NCBI GenBank assembly: GCA_026396355.1
Contig: JAPLWY010000058.1
Location: forward strand, 1-19,652
Direction of reading: 5' to 3'
From: Microcaldota archaeon
Lineage (GTDB): Archaea; Micrarchaeota; Micrarchaeia; Anstonellales; Anstonellaceae
DNA: 19,652 nucleotides
The notes under the pieces are model-generated. The model did no database searches. It had not been told where the DNA came from and was given only the letters and a program-made list of their open reading frames with translations. Made by a program: the position numbers and the translations under genes. Position 1 is the first letter of the stretch; every line of letters starts with the position of its first letter. Positions 1 to 7,820 of the stretch are shown here, piece by piece.

Positions 1-200
1 GCCTTTCTTGAAAGCCGCTTGAATACCAAGTATTCATTTCCTACAAGAAGCGTAAGCCCCAAAATGAAAAGCACAAAGCCAAGGGTGAAGTTTGCAAATG
101 CCATGCTGATTGCTCCAAGCAAAAGAAGCAGGGAGAAAGATAATGTGAAAAGCACTGAAATGAATGACAAGCGGGACTGCTCGTCTTGCGGAATGAGCAT
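1..200 (-). CDS. Partial small membrane protein downstream of enolase
   Basis: The frame opens with ATG at 200-198 and stays open to the left edge, giving at least 66 residues, so the C-terminus is missing. It begins MLIPQDEQSRLSFISVLF and is followed by two hydrophobic stretches (roughly residues 12-32 and 36-55) separated by a very short turn, then a basic segment ending FKRLSRK. This is a two-helix membrane hairpin with a positive cytoplasmic end. It starts 22 bases after the enolase stop on the same strand, so it is probably cotranscribed with enolase; however a TATA-like TTATAAAATTT lies about 22-30 bases upstream of the ATG, so a separate leaderless transcript is possible. I do not recognise the family and assign no function. 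The rightward frame at 19-228 is an antisense shadow of this gene. Confidence 0.6.
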   Translation of the reverse strand, partial: MLIPQDEQSRLSFISVLFTLSFSLLLLLGAISMAFANFTLGFVLFILGLTLLVGNEYLVFKRLSRK

Positions 201-222
201 GCAATACCCATCAAGCCAAATT

Positions 223-1476
223 TTATAATACGAGACCAGAGGCGCCGGCAAACGAGCGGGGACCAAGCTCGGACTCAATCAGGAGCAGCCTGTTGTACTT
301 TGCAGTGCGCTCGCCCCTGCAAGGCGCGCCTGATTTTATCTGCCCGCAGCCAATCCCGACCGCAATGTCTGCAATTGCAGTGTCCTCGGTTTCGCCTGAG
401 CGATGGGAGACCACTACGCCCAACCCTGCTCTTTGGCAAAGGGAAGCTGCCTGCAGCGATTCAGTAAGGGTGCCGATTTGATTCACCTTGAGAAGTAGTG
501 AAGACATTGAATTGACGCTTATTGCCTTTTTTATTCTCGAGACATTAGTGACTGTAAGGTCGTCGCCCACTATCTGCACGCGGCGGGCGAGCTTTTTCCT
601 GAGGATGGCAAAGTCCTCAAATGCTTCCTCGTGGAATGGGTCTTCCATGCTCACTATTGGATAGGATTTTGCAAGCGAGATGTATTTGTCAGTGAGCCCC
701 TTGGCATCCAGTTTTTTTCCATCCACAGTGTATTTGCCTGAACTGAAAAACGAGGAGGCAGCCGCATCAATCCCGATTTTGACTTTTTTCTGGTAGCCAG
801 CCTCGCTTATCGAAGCTTCAATCAAGTCAAGCGCATCCTCTGTTTTTTTGCAGGGAGGGGCAAACCCGCCCTCATCGCCAAGCCCGGTTGCTGCTGAGCC
901 GTATTTTTTGGAAATGAGCGCGCGCAGCGTGTGATAAATTTCCGAGCCTGCGCAGAGAGCCTCTGAAAATGAGTTGAAGTTGAGAGGATAAATGATGAAC
1001 TCCTGGATTGCAACGCCGTTGCCTGCGTGCTTTCCCCCATTCAGGACATTGAGCATGGGCGCGGGAATTTTGCCTTTGCCCAAAATGGAGTGCAAGCCAC
1101 AGCCTCGCTCGCTTGCAGCGCACTGCGCAACTGCAAGAGAAACTGCCGTGGTGGCATTTGCGCCCAGGCGGGACTTGTTGCTCGTGCCGTCAAGCTCGCA
1201 AAGCGCCCTGTCTATTTCAGCTTGCCCGGAAACATCCATTCCGGAAATTCTTTTGGATATGAGCGAGTTCACGTTCTTGACTGCAAAGAGCACGCCCTTG
1301 CCGCCATAGCGCGCGCCGCCATCGCGAAGCTCCAATGCCTCATGCACCCCGGTTGAGGCGCCGGAGGGCGAAGAGGCCCTGCCAAACCCCTTTTCAGTGC
1401 GCACCTCTGCCTGAACGGTCGGGTTGCCGCGCGAGTCGAGGATTTCCCTTGCAAAAACGAGCTTTATCTTGCCGAT
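223..1476 (-). CDS. eno: Enolase (phosphopyruvate hydratase), non-canonical start
   Basis: Enolase interconverts 2-phosphoglycerate and phosphoenolpyruvate in cytosolic glycolysis/gluconeogenesis. Family motifs are all visible: AREILDSRGNPTV near the N-terminus, the substrate loop SGAST, GGKHAGN, the acid in IQEF, GDEGGF, metal ligands in IGID, MEDP and GDDL, the catalytic lysine in LLLKVNQIGT, VVSHRSGE and IKSGAP. From the conserved N-terminus to the stop it is about 417 residues, normal for an archaeal enolase. The only standard start codon in frame is GTG at 1404, which would delete the conserved REILDSRGNP segment. The conserved frame reads upstream through ATC at 1476-1474 and meets a TAA at 1497-1495 with no ATG, GTG or TTG. 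I place the start at this ATC because a GGTG ribosome-binding motif lies six bases before it. The function is certain; the exact start is not. Confidence 0.93.
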   Translation of the reverse strand: MGKIKLVFAREILDSRGNPTVQAEVRTEKGFGRASSPSGASTGVHEALELRDGGARYGGKGVLFAVKNVNSLISKRISGMDVSGQAEIDRALCELDGTSNKSRLGANATTAVSLAVAQCAASERGCGLHSILGKGKIPAPMLNVLNGGKHAGNGVAIQEFIIYPLNFNSFSEALCAGSEIYHTLRALISKKYGSAATGLGDEGGFAPPCKKTEDALDLIEASISEAGYQKKVKIGIDAAASSFFSSGKYTVDGKKLDAKGLTDKYISLAKSYPIVSMEDPFHEEAFEDFAILRKKLARRVQIVGDDLTVTNVSRIKKAISVNSMSSLLLKVNQIGTLTESLQAASLCQRAGLGVVVSHRSGETEDTAIADIAVGIGCGQIKSGAPCRGERTAKYNRLLLIESELGPRSFAGASGLVL

Positions 1477-1496
1477 AGAAACACCGCAGCAGGGTT

Positions 1497-1540
1497 AAAA
1501 AATGATGATGGCGCGGAAAGCGCCAAGGCTTGCGCTTGGA
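1497..1540 (-). terminator. Hairpins plus T-run between zinc-finger gene and enolase
   Basis: Reading leftward, two short perfect stems occur, CCAAG/CTTGG (outer bases 1523-1539) and GGCGC-TTTCC-GCGCC (1510-1524), followed by ATCATCA and six T residues (1497-1502). This fits a terminator for the 60-residue zinc-finger gene. The T-rich end (TTTTTTAACC) also sits about 25 bases before the proposed enolase start, so it may double as a TATA-like element. Archaeal termination depends mainly on the T-run, and the hairpins may be incidental. Confidence 0.4.
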
Positions 1541-1570
1541 GCAATGAAAATAACGGCAAAAACAGGAAAA

Positions 1571-1753
1571 TCAGAGTGCCTTGAACTTCTTGCGGGTCTC
1601 AATCTTGCCCCAGCAGTCCTTGCAGATGACCAGGCGCCTCACTTTCTTCAGGCGCTTGGCGCTCTTCGTGCACGACTGGCAGGCAAACTTGCTGCAGTAA
1701 TCACACTTCTCAAGCATGTAATTCTGCCCGCTGCATCTTTCGCAAATCAACAT
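1571..1753 (-). CDS. Small cross-brace-type zinc-finger protein, 60 residues
   Basis: The protein begins MLICERCSGQNYMLEKCDYC. It has eight cysteines in four CxxC pairs, at residues 4/7, 17/20, 25/28 and 44/47, which should bind two zinc ions. The spacing C-x2-C-x9-C-x2-C-x4-C-x2-C-x15-C-x2-C resembles the cross-brace layout of FYVE/RING-like fingers, though the FYVE basic RHHCR signature is absent. The rest is rich in lysine and arginine (KSAKRLKKVRR; KIETRKKFKAL), suggesting nucleic-acid or ribosome contact, which is inference. I chose ATG at 1753 rather than the in-frame TTG at 1768 because GGTGAT lies just before the ATG and a TATA-like element is about 27 bases upstream, so the message may be leaderless. 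It lies between IleRS and enolase on the same strand. I cannot give a specific function. Confidence 0.75.
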   Translation of the reverse strand: MLICERCSGQNYMLEKCDYCSKFACQSCTKSAKRLKKVRRLVICKDCWGKIETRKKFKAL

Positions 1754-1775
1754 ATCACCTAAACGCAATTCTCAT

Positions 1776-1786
1776 CGGATATACGG
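1776..1786 (-). promoter_or_regulatory. TATA-like element for zinc-finger gene
   Basis: Leftward CCGTATATCCG is centred about 27 bases upstream of the ATG at 1753, the spacing expected for an archaeal TATA box driving a leaderless transcript. A pyrimidine-rich stretch just before it (CTTTTTATTCCTTTCCCC, 1786-1803) could terminate the IleRS message. Confidence 0.4.
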
Positions 1787-1822
1787 GGAAAGGAATAAAA
1801 AGGTCATGTAGGCAGGCGCGCC

Positions 1823-4800
1823 TTACCTCTTCTCAATGGATATTTCCACCTTTGCCTCGCCTATTTCCCATTCGGTAAAGCTGCCCCCCGCGTGTTTTGC
1901 CAGGAAGACCGCCTCGGCGTTCACCTGCGCGCAAAGCGCGTCAGAGTGCCGCTTTATTATCCCGTCCAGCTCCTTGTCTTCGGCGTGGATGTGGATGGCT
2001 ATTCTGTCGGATTCCACCAGCTTCTTCTCCTTCCTCATCATCTGCACGCGCCTGGCAACCTCGCGCACCATGGACTCCTCGTAAAGCTCGCGGTTCTGAG
2101 CGGTCTTGAGGAACACCTTGCCGCCTTCAAAAGAGGCGATTGCGAACCCTTCGGCTGTTTCAGTGGCAGTTGCCATTTCGCGCGTGAATGCGAAGTTTTC
2201 AGTTTTATACTCAGTCTCGTCTGAGGCAAGCCAGACTGCAAGCTTTTCCTTGCTTTCGGATTCGAGAACTAAAAGCGCCTTTGCAGACTCTTTCTTGAAT
2301 GCTGCCCCGACTTTTGACTTGTTTATCGTTATTTCCACTTTTGTCTTGGGCTGCTTGGAGGCTTTCACCTTTCTCACATTAGTGAGCGAGCCTATGAGTT
2401 CGGAGAGATGCTCAACTGAAGAGAGCACTTCAGTGGATTCGGAAACAATGCAAAGCTCTTCAAGGGGCCAGCGAAGCTTCAAATCAGCCTTCTGCCTTGC
2501 GTTTGCAGCAGCTGTTGAGATGTTGCGCGCAATCTCGAACCTGCGCTCAAGAAGAGAGTCGTGGCTCGTTTTGTCTGCAGTTGGCCAGGCAAGCATTGAA
2601 ATGGACTCCTTGTGCTCGAACTTGCGGAAGAATGAAATGTAGATGCTTTCAGGGGTGAAGGGCGCGATCGGGGTGAGCATTACAAGCGAGTCAAGCAATG
2701 CATGGTAAAGAATTGCCATTGCAGGGCAGGAGACGCCTTCCTCGTCTATCCTCTCCTTTGCCAGCTTCATGTAAAACCTGCTCAAATCCTCAAGCAAAAA
2801 CGTGCGCAGCGCCTTTGCAGCTGTGTGGGGCTGGTAATTCTCGAATGCCTCGGTGCATTCCTGATTTACTGAAGCCATGCGAGAGAGCATCCAACGGTCT
2901 TCAGGCCGCAGCGAATCGCGCTCGGGAAGCGAAGGCTTGCTGTTTGCCGAGTAGAAACGGGAGAGGAAAACCCCAACGTTATAGAATGTGCCTATTGCAC
3001 GGTGCGCCTCCTTTATCTCGTTCCAGTTGAAGCGCAAGTCGTCCCAGACTGTGTTGGAAAGGCACCAGAGCCTGAAGGTGTCGGCGCCGTACTTGTCCAT
3101 TATTTCTTCAAGTGGCACGAAATTGCCAACAGACTTGGACATTTTCTCGCCTTTCTCGTCCACGAAAAAGCCGTGCATGAGAAGCGTTTTGTAGGGGATT
3201 TCATTGTTGAGAACAGTTCCTGATCCCAGGAGAGAGTAGAACCAGCCGCGCGTCTGGTCTTTTCCTTCCACTATGAAGTCAGCGCGCGAGTATTTCTGCG
3301 ACTCCTGCTTAGAGAGCGAAGCCCAGACTGCGTTTCCAGAGTCAAACCAGACATCCATCACATCAGGCACTCGGTGCGCGGTTGAACTGCACTTTTCGCA
3401 CTTGAACTTTATTTTGTCAATGTAAGGGCGGTGGAGCTCCTCGACTTGGGAGGGTAACTCTTCGCGCGAGCCGATTACGTGCAAATGAGAGCATGAGTCG
3501 CACTTCCAGATCGGGAGGGGTATGCCCCAGTAGCGCTGGCGCGAAATGCACCAGTCAGGCGCGGATGCCACAAAGTCAGTGAAGCGCGTCTTGGCAAAGT
3601 CAGGATGCCACTCGCACGCGCCTATCTGCTCCAGCATCCTGTCCTTGAGCTTGGTGATTGCAATGAACCACTGGTTGGTGGCTATGAATATGAGCGGGGT
3701 TTTGCAGCGCCAGCAGTGGGGGTAGCGGTGCGAGATTTTGCCCTCGTGGAGAAGGGCGTTGCATTCCTTCAAATCTTCAATAACTTTCACCGAGGCTGCG
3801 CGCGCAGCTATTCCGGAATAAACACCTGCATCCGAGGTGAATTTGCCTGAAGAGTCGATTGGCGAGAATATTTCCAGCCCAAAGCGCTTGCCCACTATGA
3901 AGTCCTCAGGCCCATGCCCTGGCGCGCAGTGCACCAAGCCAGAGCCATCCTCAAGCGTGACAAAGTCGTCTGAGATTACCACGCGCCTGTCATACTTTTT
4001 CCCGATTTTCGCTTCCAGCGGGTGCGCGTATTGCAGCTTCTCGAGCTTTTTGCCTGAAATTTCCCCCAGCACAGTTGCGCTTGTGCCAAGCAGACCAAGC
4101 ACGGCTTCCAGCCTGTCCTTTGCCAGAATCCAGGTTTCGTCGCCCACTTTTACTTTCACGTAAGTGTAGATGGGATGAGCCATTATTGCCATGTTGGAAA
4201 CCAGCGTCCACGGAGTGGTGGTCCAGATGACAAAGTACTCGTTTTCTGCAGAAAGCGACTTGAATTTCACGTAGATTGAGGGGTCGGACTGCTCGCCGTA
4301 TTCCAGCTCGTAGTTTGCCAGCGTGGTTTCGCACCTGCTGCAGTAGGGAACCACGCGCACCCCTTCGTGCAGCAGCCCTTTTTCATGCGCTGCCTTGAGC
4401 GTTTTCCAGGAAGATTCGATGAAATCGTCCTTGTAGGTTATGTAGGGGTTGTCCCAGTCCATCCAGACCCCGCAGCGCTCGAACTGGCGGGAAATAACGC
4501 CTATGTATTGCGTTGCAAATGACTTGCACTTTTGCACGAACTTGTCCACGCCCAGCTGCTCTATCTGGCGCTTGTCGGATATTTTCAGCTCCTGCTCCAC
4601 TTTTACCTCGATTGGAAGCCCGTGCGTGTCAAAGCCGGGCTGCGCGCGCACTGCGAATCCGCGCGCCCTCTTGTAGCGGCAGACCGAGTCCTTTATTGAC
4701 TTGTTCCAGGCAGTGCCAGGGTGGATTTGCCCGGTTGCATAAGGCGGGCCGTCGCAGAAATAGAATGGCTTCCCGTCAGCGCACGCTGCCTTCATCTTGT

Positions 4801-4864
4801 TGTATATTTTTTCCGAATTCCAGAATGCCAGAATTTCGTTTTCAAGCTTGACCTGGTCATGCAA
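1823..4864 (-). CDS. ileS: Isoleucyl-tRNA synthetase
   Basis: This is a class I aminoacyl-tRNA synthetase that charges tRNA-Ile in the cytosol, here about 1013 residues, close to the family's usual length. The N-terminal catalytic signature appears as GPPYATGQIHPGTAWNK (the HIGH-motif region), and the second signature as EKMSKSVGN. The CP1 editing domain contains WTTTPWTL. Zinc-binding CxxC pairs occur in YCSRCETT, HCWRCKTP, WKCDSCSH and KCEKCSS, and VWFDSGNA precedes the KMSKS region; the anticodon-binding C-terminal part follows. The start is TTG at 4864-4862: GGTGAT lies six bases before it, and the ATG at 4860 is out of frame. That ribosome binding site overlaps the stop region of the membrane-protein gene upstream, 11 bases away, so the two are probably one operon and translationally linked. 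A longer reading to 5020 would overlap that gene in another frame and is unlikely. Confidence 0.96.
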   Translation of the reverse strand: MHDQVKLENEILAFWNSEKIYNKMKAACADGKPFYFCDGPPYATGQIHPGTAWNKSIKDSVCRYKRARGFAVRAQPGFDTHGLPIEVKVEQELKISDKRQIEQLGVDKFVQKCKSFATQYIGVISRQFERCGVWMDWDNPYITYKDDFIESSWKTLKAAHEKGLLHEGVRVVPYCSRCETTLANYELEYGEQSDPSIYVKFKSLSAENEYFVIWTTTPWTLVSNMAIMAHPIYTYVKVKVGDETWILAKDRLEAVLGLLGTSATVLGEISGKKLEKLQYAHPLEAKIGKKYDRRVVISDDFVTLEDGSGLVHCAPGHGPEDFIVGKRFGLEIFSPIDSSGKFTSDAGVYSGIAARAASVKVIEDLKECNALLHEGKISHRYPHCWRCKTPLIFIATNQWFIAITKLKDRMLEQIGACEWHPDFAKTRFTDFVASAPDWCISRQRYWGIPLPIWKCDSCSHLHVIGSREELPSQVEELHRPYIDKIKFKCEKCSSTAHRVPDVMDVWFDSGNAVWASLSKQESQKYSRADFIVEGKDQTRGWFYSLLGSGTVLNNEIPYKTLLMHGFFVDEKGEKMSKSVGNFVPLEEIMDKYGADTFRLWCLSNTVWDDLRFNWNEIKEAHRAIGTFYNVGVFLSRFYSANSKPSLPERDSLRPEDRWMLSRMASVNQECTEAFENYQPHTAAKALRTFLLEDLSRFYMKLAKERIDEEGVSCPAMAILYHALLDSLVMLTPIAPFTPESIYISFFRKFEHKESISMLAWPTADKTSHDSLLERRFEIARNISTAAANARQKADLKLRWPLEELCIVSESTEVLSSVEHLSELIGSLTNVRKVKASKQPKTKVEITINKSKVGAAFKKESAKALLVLESESKEKLAVWLASDETEYKTENFAFTREMATATETAEGFAIASFEGGKVFLKTAQNRELYEESMVREVARRVQMMRKEKKLVESDRIAIHIHAEDKELDGIIKRHSDALCAQVNAEAVFLAKHAGGSFTEWEIGEAKVEISIEKR

Positions 4865-4875
4865 AAGAGAATCAC

Positions 4876-5208
4876 CTAAATGCTGAAGCTTTTCACTGCC
4901 ACCAGCACTGCCGGCGCGCACATTATGAGGGGCACGTGGAGGAAGCCGAATGAAAGCATGATTGCGCCTGAGGCAAAGAATGCCGCAAAATAGGCTGCAA
5001 ATATTGCAACTGAATAGCAAAGCGCAGAGTAATTGCGGCTCATGCCTGACTTTTCAATTGCCCCTATTGCGAAAAAGCCGGCACTTGACGCTCCGAAAAG
5101 GCAAAGCCAGAAGGCAAGCCCTGCTCGAAGCTCAGGCGGAAGCCCTATTGAGGCTGCCACCAGCACTAAGGCAAGGCAGGCAAGCGCGCAAATCACGAAT
5201 TCGTCCAT
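4876..5208 (-). CDS. Small membrane protein upstream of ileS, 110 residues
   Basis: It begins MDEFVICALACLALVLVAAS and is almost wholly hydrophobic, with about four predicted membrane helices: residues 3-20, 28-50, a stretch around YSALCYSVAIFAAYFAAFFASG, and a C-terminal one ending VLVAVKSFSI. Short polar turns such as EKSGMSRN separate them. There is no signal of enzymatic residues. ATG at 5208 is preferred because longer readings run back through the divergent promoter and into the RFC gene. It is the first gene of a likely two-gene operon with IleRS. The family is not recognised; small helical membrane proteins next to synthetase genes are often chance neighbours. Confidence 0.7.
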   Translation of the reverse strand: MDEFVICALACLALVLVAASIGLPPELRAGLAFWLCLFGASSAGFFAIGAIEKSGMSRNYSALCYSVAIFAAYFAAFFASGAIMLSFGFLHVPLIMCAPAVLVAVKSFSI

Positions 5209-5235
5209 AATTACCAAGTTAATCAGGAGAATAAA

Positions 5236-5247
5236 CCTATATAAGAC
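5236..5247 (+). promoter_or_regulatory. TATA box for the RFC gene
   Basis: CCTATATAAGAC is a near-ideal archaeal TATA element. A start of transcription about 25 bases downstream falls near 5265, leaving a short leader that includes GGAAGTGGG ahead of the ATG at 5281. The region 5209-5280 is divergent and must also hold the promoter of the leftward membrane-protein/ileS operon, for which I see no clear TATA box. Confidence 0.65.
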
Positions 5248-5280
5248 ATTAGGCGCAAAGTTTGGACGGAAGTGGGATGG

Positions 5281-6234
5281 ATGTCTGAATATACTCCTTG
5301 GACCGAGAAATACCGCCCGCGGAAGCTCTCGGAAATAGTGGGGCAGAAAGAGATTGTCAGCTTGCTCACTGCTTATGTCAAGGAAAAGAACATGCCCAAC
5401 CTGCTTTTTGCAGGACCGCCAGGCATTGGCAAGACAACCGCGGCGCTTGCGCTTGCTCGCGACTTGTATGGTGAGAATTACCGTGACTGCATACTGGAGC
5501 TCAATGCCTCGGATGAGCGCGGCATAGACATAGTGAGGGGCAAGATAAAGGACTTTGCAAGAACAGTCAGCTTGGAGTCTGTGCCTTTCAAGATAATCTT
5601 TTTGGACGAGGCGGATTCTCTTACAAATGACGCGCAAAACGCGCTCAGGAGAACAATGGAAGTGTACCTCAATGTCACGCGCTTTGTTCTTTCAGCGAAT
5701 TATTCTTCAAAAATAATCGAGCCAATACAGTCGCGCTGCTCTGTGTTCAGGTTCCGCCCTCTTCGCGAGGATGAGACGCGCGAGATGATTGCCAGGGTGG
5801 CAAAAGAGGAGGGCTTGACGCTGGATGAGAAAACAGTGGAGGCGCTACTTTACATTTCAGAAGGAGACATGCGCCGCGCGATAAACGCGCTTCAGGGAGC
5901 CTCAATGCACGGAAAGAAAATTACTTCTGAAATGGTCTATAAATCAGCCTCGCGCGCCGAGCCTGCCGAGATAAAGGAAATGATGGAGCTGGCGCTCGCG
6001 CGCAAATTCGTGGAAGCCAGGAAAAAGCTCCACAAGCTGATGATTGAGTATGGGATGAGCGGCGAGGATGTGCTTTTGCAGATGTATCGGACAGTGGACG
6101 CGCTTGAGGTCACTGAAAAGGAAAAGGTCGCGATTGTGGACAAAATAGGAGAGTACAATTTCCGCCTGGTGGAAGGCGCGAACGAAACACTGCAGATCGA
6201 GGCATTGCTCGCGCAGCTTCTTATGGTGAAGTGA
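5281..6234 (+). CDS. rfcS: Replication factor C small subunit (clamp loader ATPase)
   Basis: RFC small subunits form, with one large subunit, the AAA+ pentamer that loads the PCNA sliding clamp on primed DNA. The 317-residue protein starts MSEYTPWTEKYRPRKLSEIVGQ, the standard RFC opening. Walker A is GPPGIGKT (about residues 45-52), Walker B FLDEAD (about 107-112), sensor 1 lies in RFVLSANYSSKI, and the SRC motif, which supplies the trans-acting arginine, is at about 151-153 (PIQSRCSVFRF). The C-terminal collar domain is complete, ending LLAQLLMVK. ATG at 5281 is chosen over GTG at 5272 because the family begins at this point. Its stop overlaps the start of the next gene (TGATG), so the cysteine-rich protein is translationally coupled to it. 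Confidence 0.96.
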   Translation: MSEYTPWTEKYRPRKLSEIVGQKEIVSLLTAYVKEKNMPNLLFAGPPGIGKTTAALALARDLYGENYRDCILELNASDERGIDIVRGKIKDFARTVSLESVPFKIIFLDEADSLTNDAQNALRRTMEVYLNVTRFVLSANYSSKIIEPIQSRCSVFRFRPLREDETREMIARVAKEEGLTLDEKTVEALLYISEGDMRRAINALQGASMHGKKITSEMVYKSASRAEPAEIKEMMELALARKFVEARKKLHKLMIEYGMSGEDVLLQMYRTVDALEVTEKEKVAIVDKIGEYNFRLVEGANETLQIEALLAQLLMVK

Positions 6235-7820
6235 TGCCTGCAGACAGCGCACTTTACACCCGGCTGAATGACAAGTGGCAGACCACCTGCAAGATTCTTT
6301 TCGGAAAGGAGATAGGCGAGCTTGCGCGCTATAAGGAATGGCTCCTGGAGGGGTTGGAGCCTTTTGAAAAGAGAAAGTCTTCAATTTCAGGTAAGGAAGT
6401 TGTAGCTGTGGGGGAATACCCTAAAGGCGCGCCATTCATAAGTTTTGACGAGATAGACTATTCTCGCAAGTTCAAGCCTCTTTCAATCAATGAAATGAAG
6501 GATATTGATTCCATCATAGGCGCTGTGAAAGAGCGCGCGGCTTTCTGCGGGAACACAATACTTGGGAATTCTTCTTATTGCGAGGAGAGCACTGGGCTGG
6601 AAGACTGCAATTTCATGCTGGGCTGCCACACTTTCCACACTTCGCAGGACATGGCTTACTGCACAATCGGCAGAGAAGTGAAGGCGTCTTTTGGAAGCTT
6701 GGTGATAGGCGAGTCCAGCTTCAGCATCAAGGGGCACAATAATTGGAGGACGAGCAGGTGCCTGTGCGACCAGAGGGTGTATGAGTCAAACGATATTGTT
6801 TACTCGGATTACCTTGACGGCTGCACTGAGTGCCTGTTCTGCTTTGGCCTGCAGGGAAAGCGCCGCATGGTGGGAAATGCGCAGCTTGGCGAAAATGACT
6901 ATGCGAAAGTGAAAGAAAAGCTGCTTTCAGACATTGCGGACGAGCTGGAGGCAAAAGGCAGGGCGCCCACGCTGATTGAACTGGTGCCGAATACGCCCTT
7001 TAAGCTTTCAAAGCCCCTGTCAAAAAAGAAGGCGCTGCAATTTGACGAAAGCAAGGTGCAAGCGGCATTTGACGAGACCTGCAGCATTGTGCTGGGCAGG
7101 AAAATTGGGAATGTGAGGGATTACAAGAGCTACTTGACGCACCGCATCAGGAACATAAAGAGTATGAAGTCCGCGGTGAGCGGCGAGGACATCTACGTAG
7201 GCGGCTACAGGATAGACCTTGCCCTTGCCAAAAGCGGAAGGGCGGTGAAGCTGGAGGAGCTTCGCGAAATATGCGGCGAGAGGAAGTGGCCTGAAGGCAT
7301 TGAGGCAGGCAAACTGACGCTGGCAAATGCGGGGAAGCTGATTGAGCCAGTTGCTGTCTTCTGCACCGAGGAATACCTGCTTTCCAGCAATGCGGCAGAA
7401 TCCTCCACTGTGCATTATGGGAACAGCATACTTTGCTGCAGCCGCGCCTACCATGCAAAAGACTCTGCCTATTCCTGCTGGCCGCGCGACTGCGACCACA
7501 TGTTCGGCTGCGATGCCACGAGAAACTCAAGCTTTTGCCTGAACTGCTACAATTCCTACAAGCTTTCGCGCTGCTTTGAGGTCGATACCTCGCAAAACTG
7601 CACTGGCTGCCTGTTCTGCCATAACTGCGAAAACGTGCATGACTCGATGTTCTGCTTCAATGTGAAGAACCTGCGCTATGCAATCGGGAATGCCGAAGTT
7701 GGCAAGGAAGAGTTCATGCGCATCAAGAAGCTCGTCCTTTCCGAGATTACAGCCTCGCTTGAGAAAAAGAAGGATTTCCCGGTTGGAATATACGATATTG
7801 CGCGCGCAGGGAAGCGATGA
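6234..7820 (+). CDS. Cysteine-rich protein with two tandem homologous halves (copy 1)
   Basis: This 528-residue protein is an internal duplication. Half 1 (about residues 15-235) and half 2 (about 279-505) each open with a helical module (CKILFGKEIGELARYKEWL versus CSIVLGRKIGNVRDYKSYL), continue with SGKEVVAVGEY versus SGEDIYVGGY, and then carry a cysteine/serine/aromatic-rich array. Near its end this reads GCTECLFCFGLQG in half 1 and NCTGCLFCHNCENVHDSMFC in half 2, followed by YAIGNAEVGKEEFMRIKK. The roughly 20-residue periodicity of Cys, Ser and aromatic residues suggests a solenoid or beta-helix with metal-binding cysteines. Similar NC-GC-NLR-Y-N-KE-like arrays occur in uncharacterised proteins of candidate-phyla microbes, as far as I recall. 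ATG at 6234 overlaps the RFC stop and has GGTGA upstream. No signal peptide or TM helix is seen. A homologue lies at 11810-13390. Function unknown. Confidence 0.85.
   Translation: MPADSALYTRLNDKWQTTCKILFGKEIGELARYKEWLLEGLEPFEKRKSSISGKEVVAVGEYPKGAPFISFDEIDYSRKFKPLSINEMKDIDSIIGAVKERAAFCGNTILGNSSYCEESTGLEDCNFMLGCHTFHTSQDMAYCTIGREVKASFGSLVIGESSFSIKGHNNWRTSRCLCDQRVYESNDIVYSDYLDGCTECLFCFGLQGKRRMVGNAQLGENDYAKVKEKLLSDIADELEAKGRAPTLIELVPNTPFKLSKPLSKKKALQFDESKVQAAFDETCSIVLGRKIGNVRDYKSYLTHRIRNIKSMKSAVSGEDIYVGGYRIDLALAKSGRAVKLEELREICGERKWPEGIEAGKLTLANAGKLIEPVAVFCTEEYLLSSNAAESSTVHYGNSILCCSRAYHAKDSAYSCWPRDCDHMFGCDATRNSSFCLNCYNSYKLSRCFEVDTSQNCTGCLFCHNCENVHDSMFCFNVKNLRYAIGNAEVGKEEFMRIKKLVLSEITASLEKKKDFPVGIYDIARAGKR

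Noticed and set aside
1154..1404. Enolase starting at GTG 1404
   Set aside because: It would remove the conserved REILDSRGNPTV segment, which is plainly coded upstream in the same frame.
4865..5020. IleRS N-terminal extension to 5020
   Set aside because: It overlaps the membrane-protein gene in another frame and ignores the GGTGAT site placed six bases before TTG 4864.
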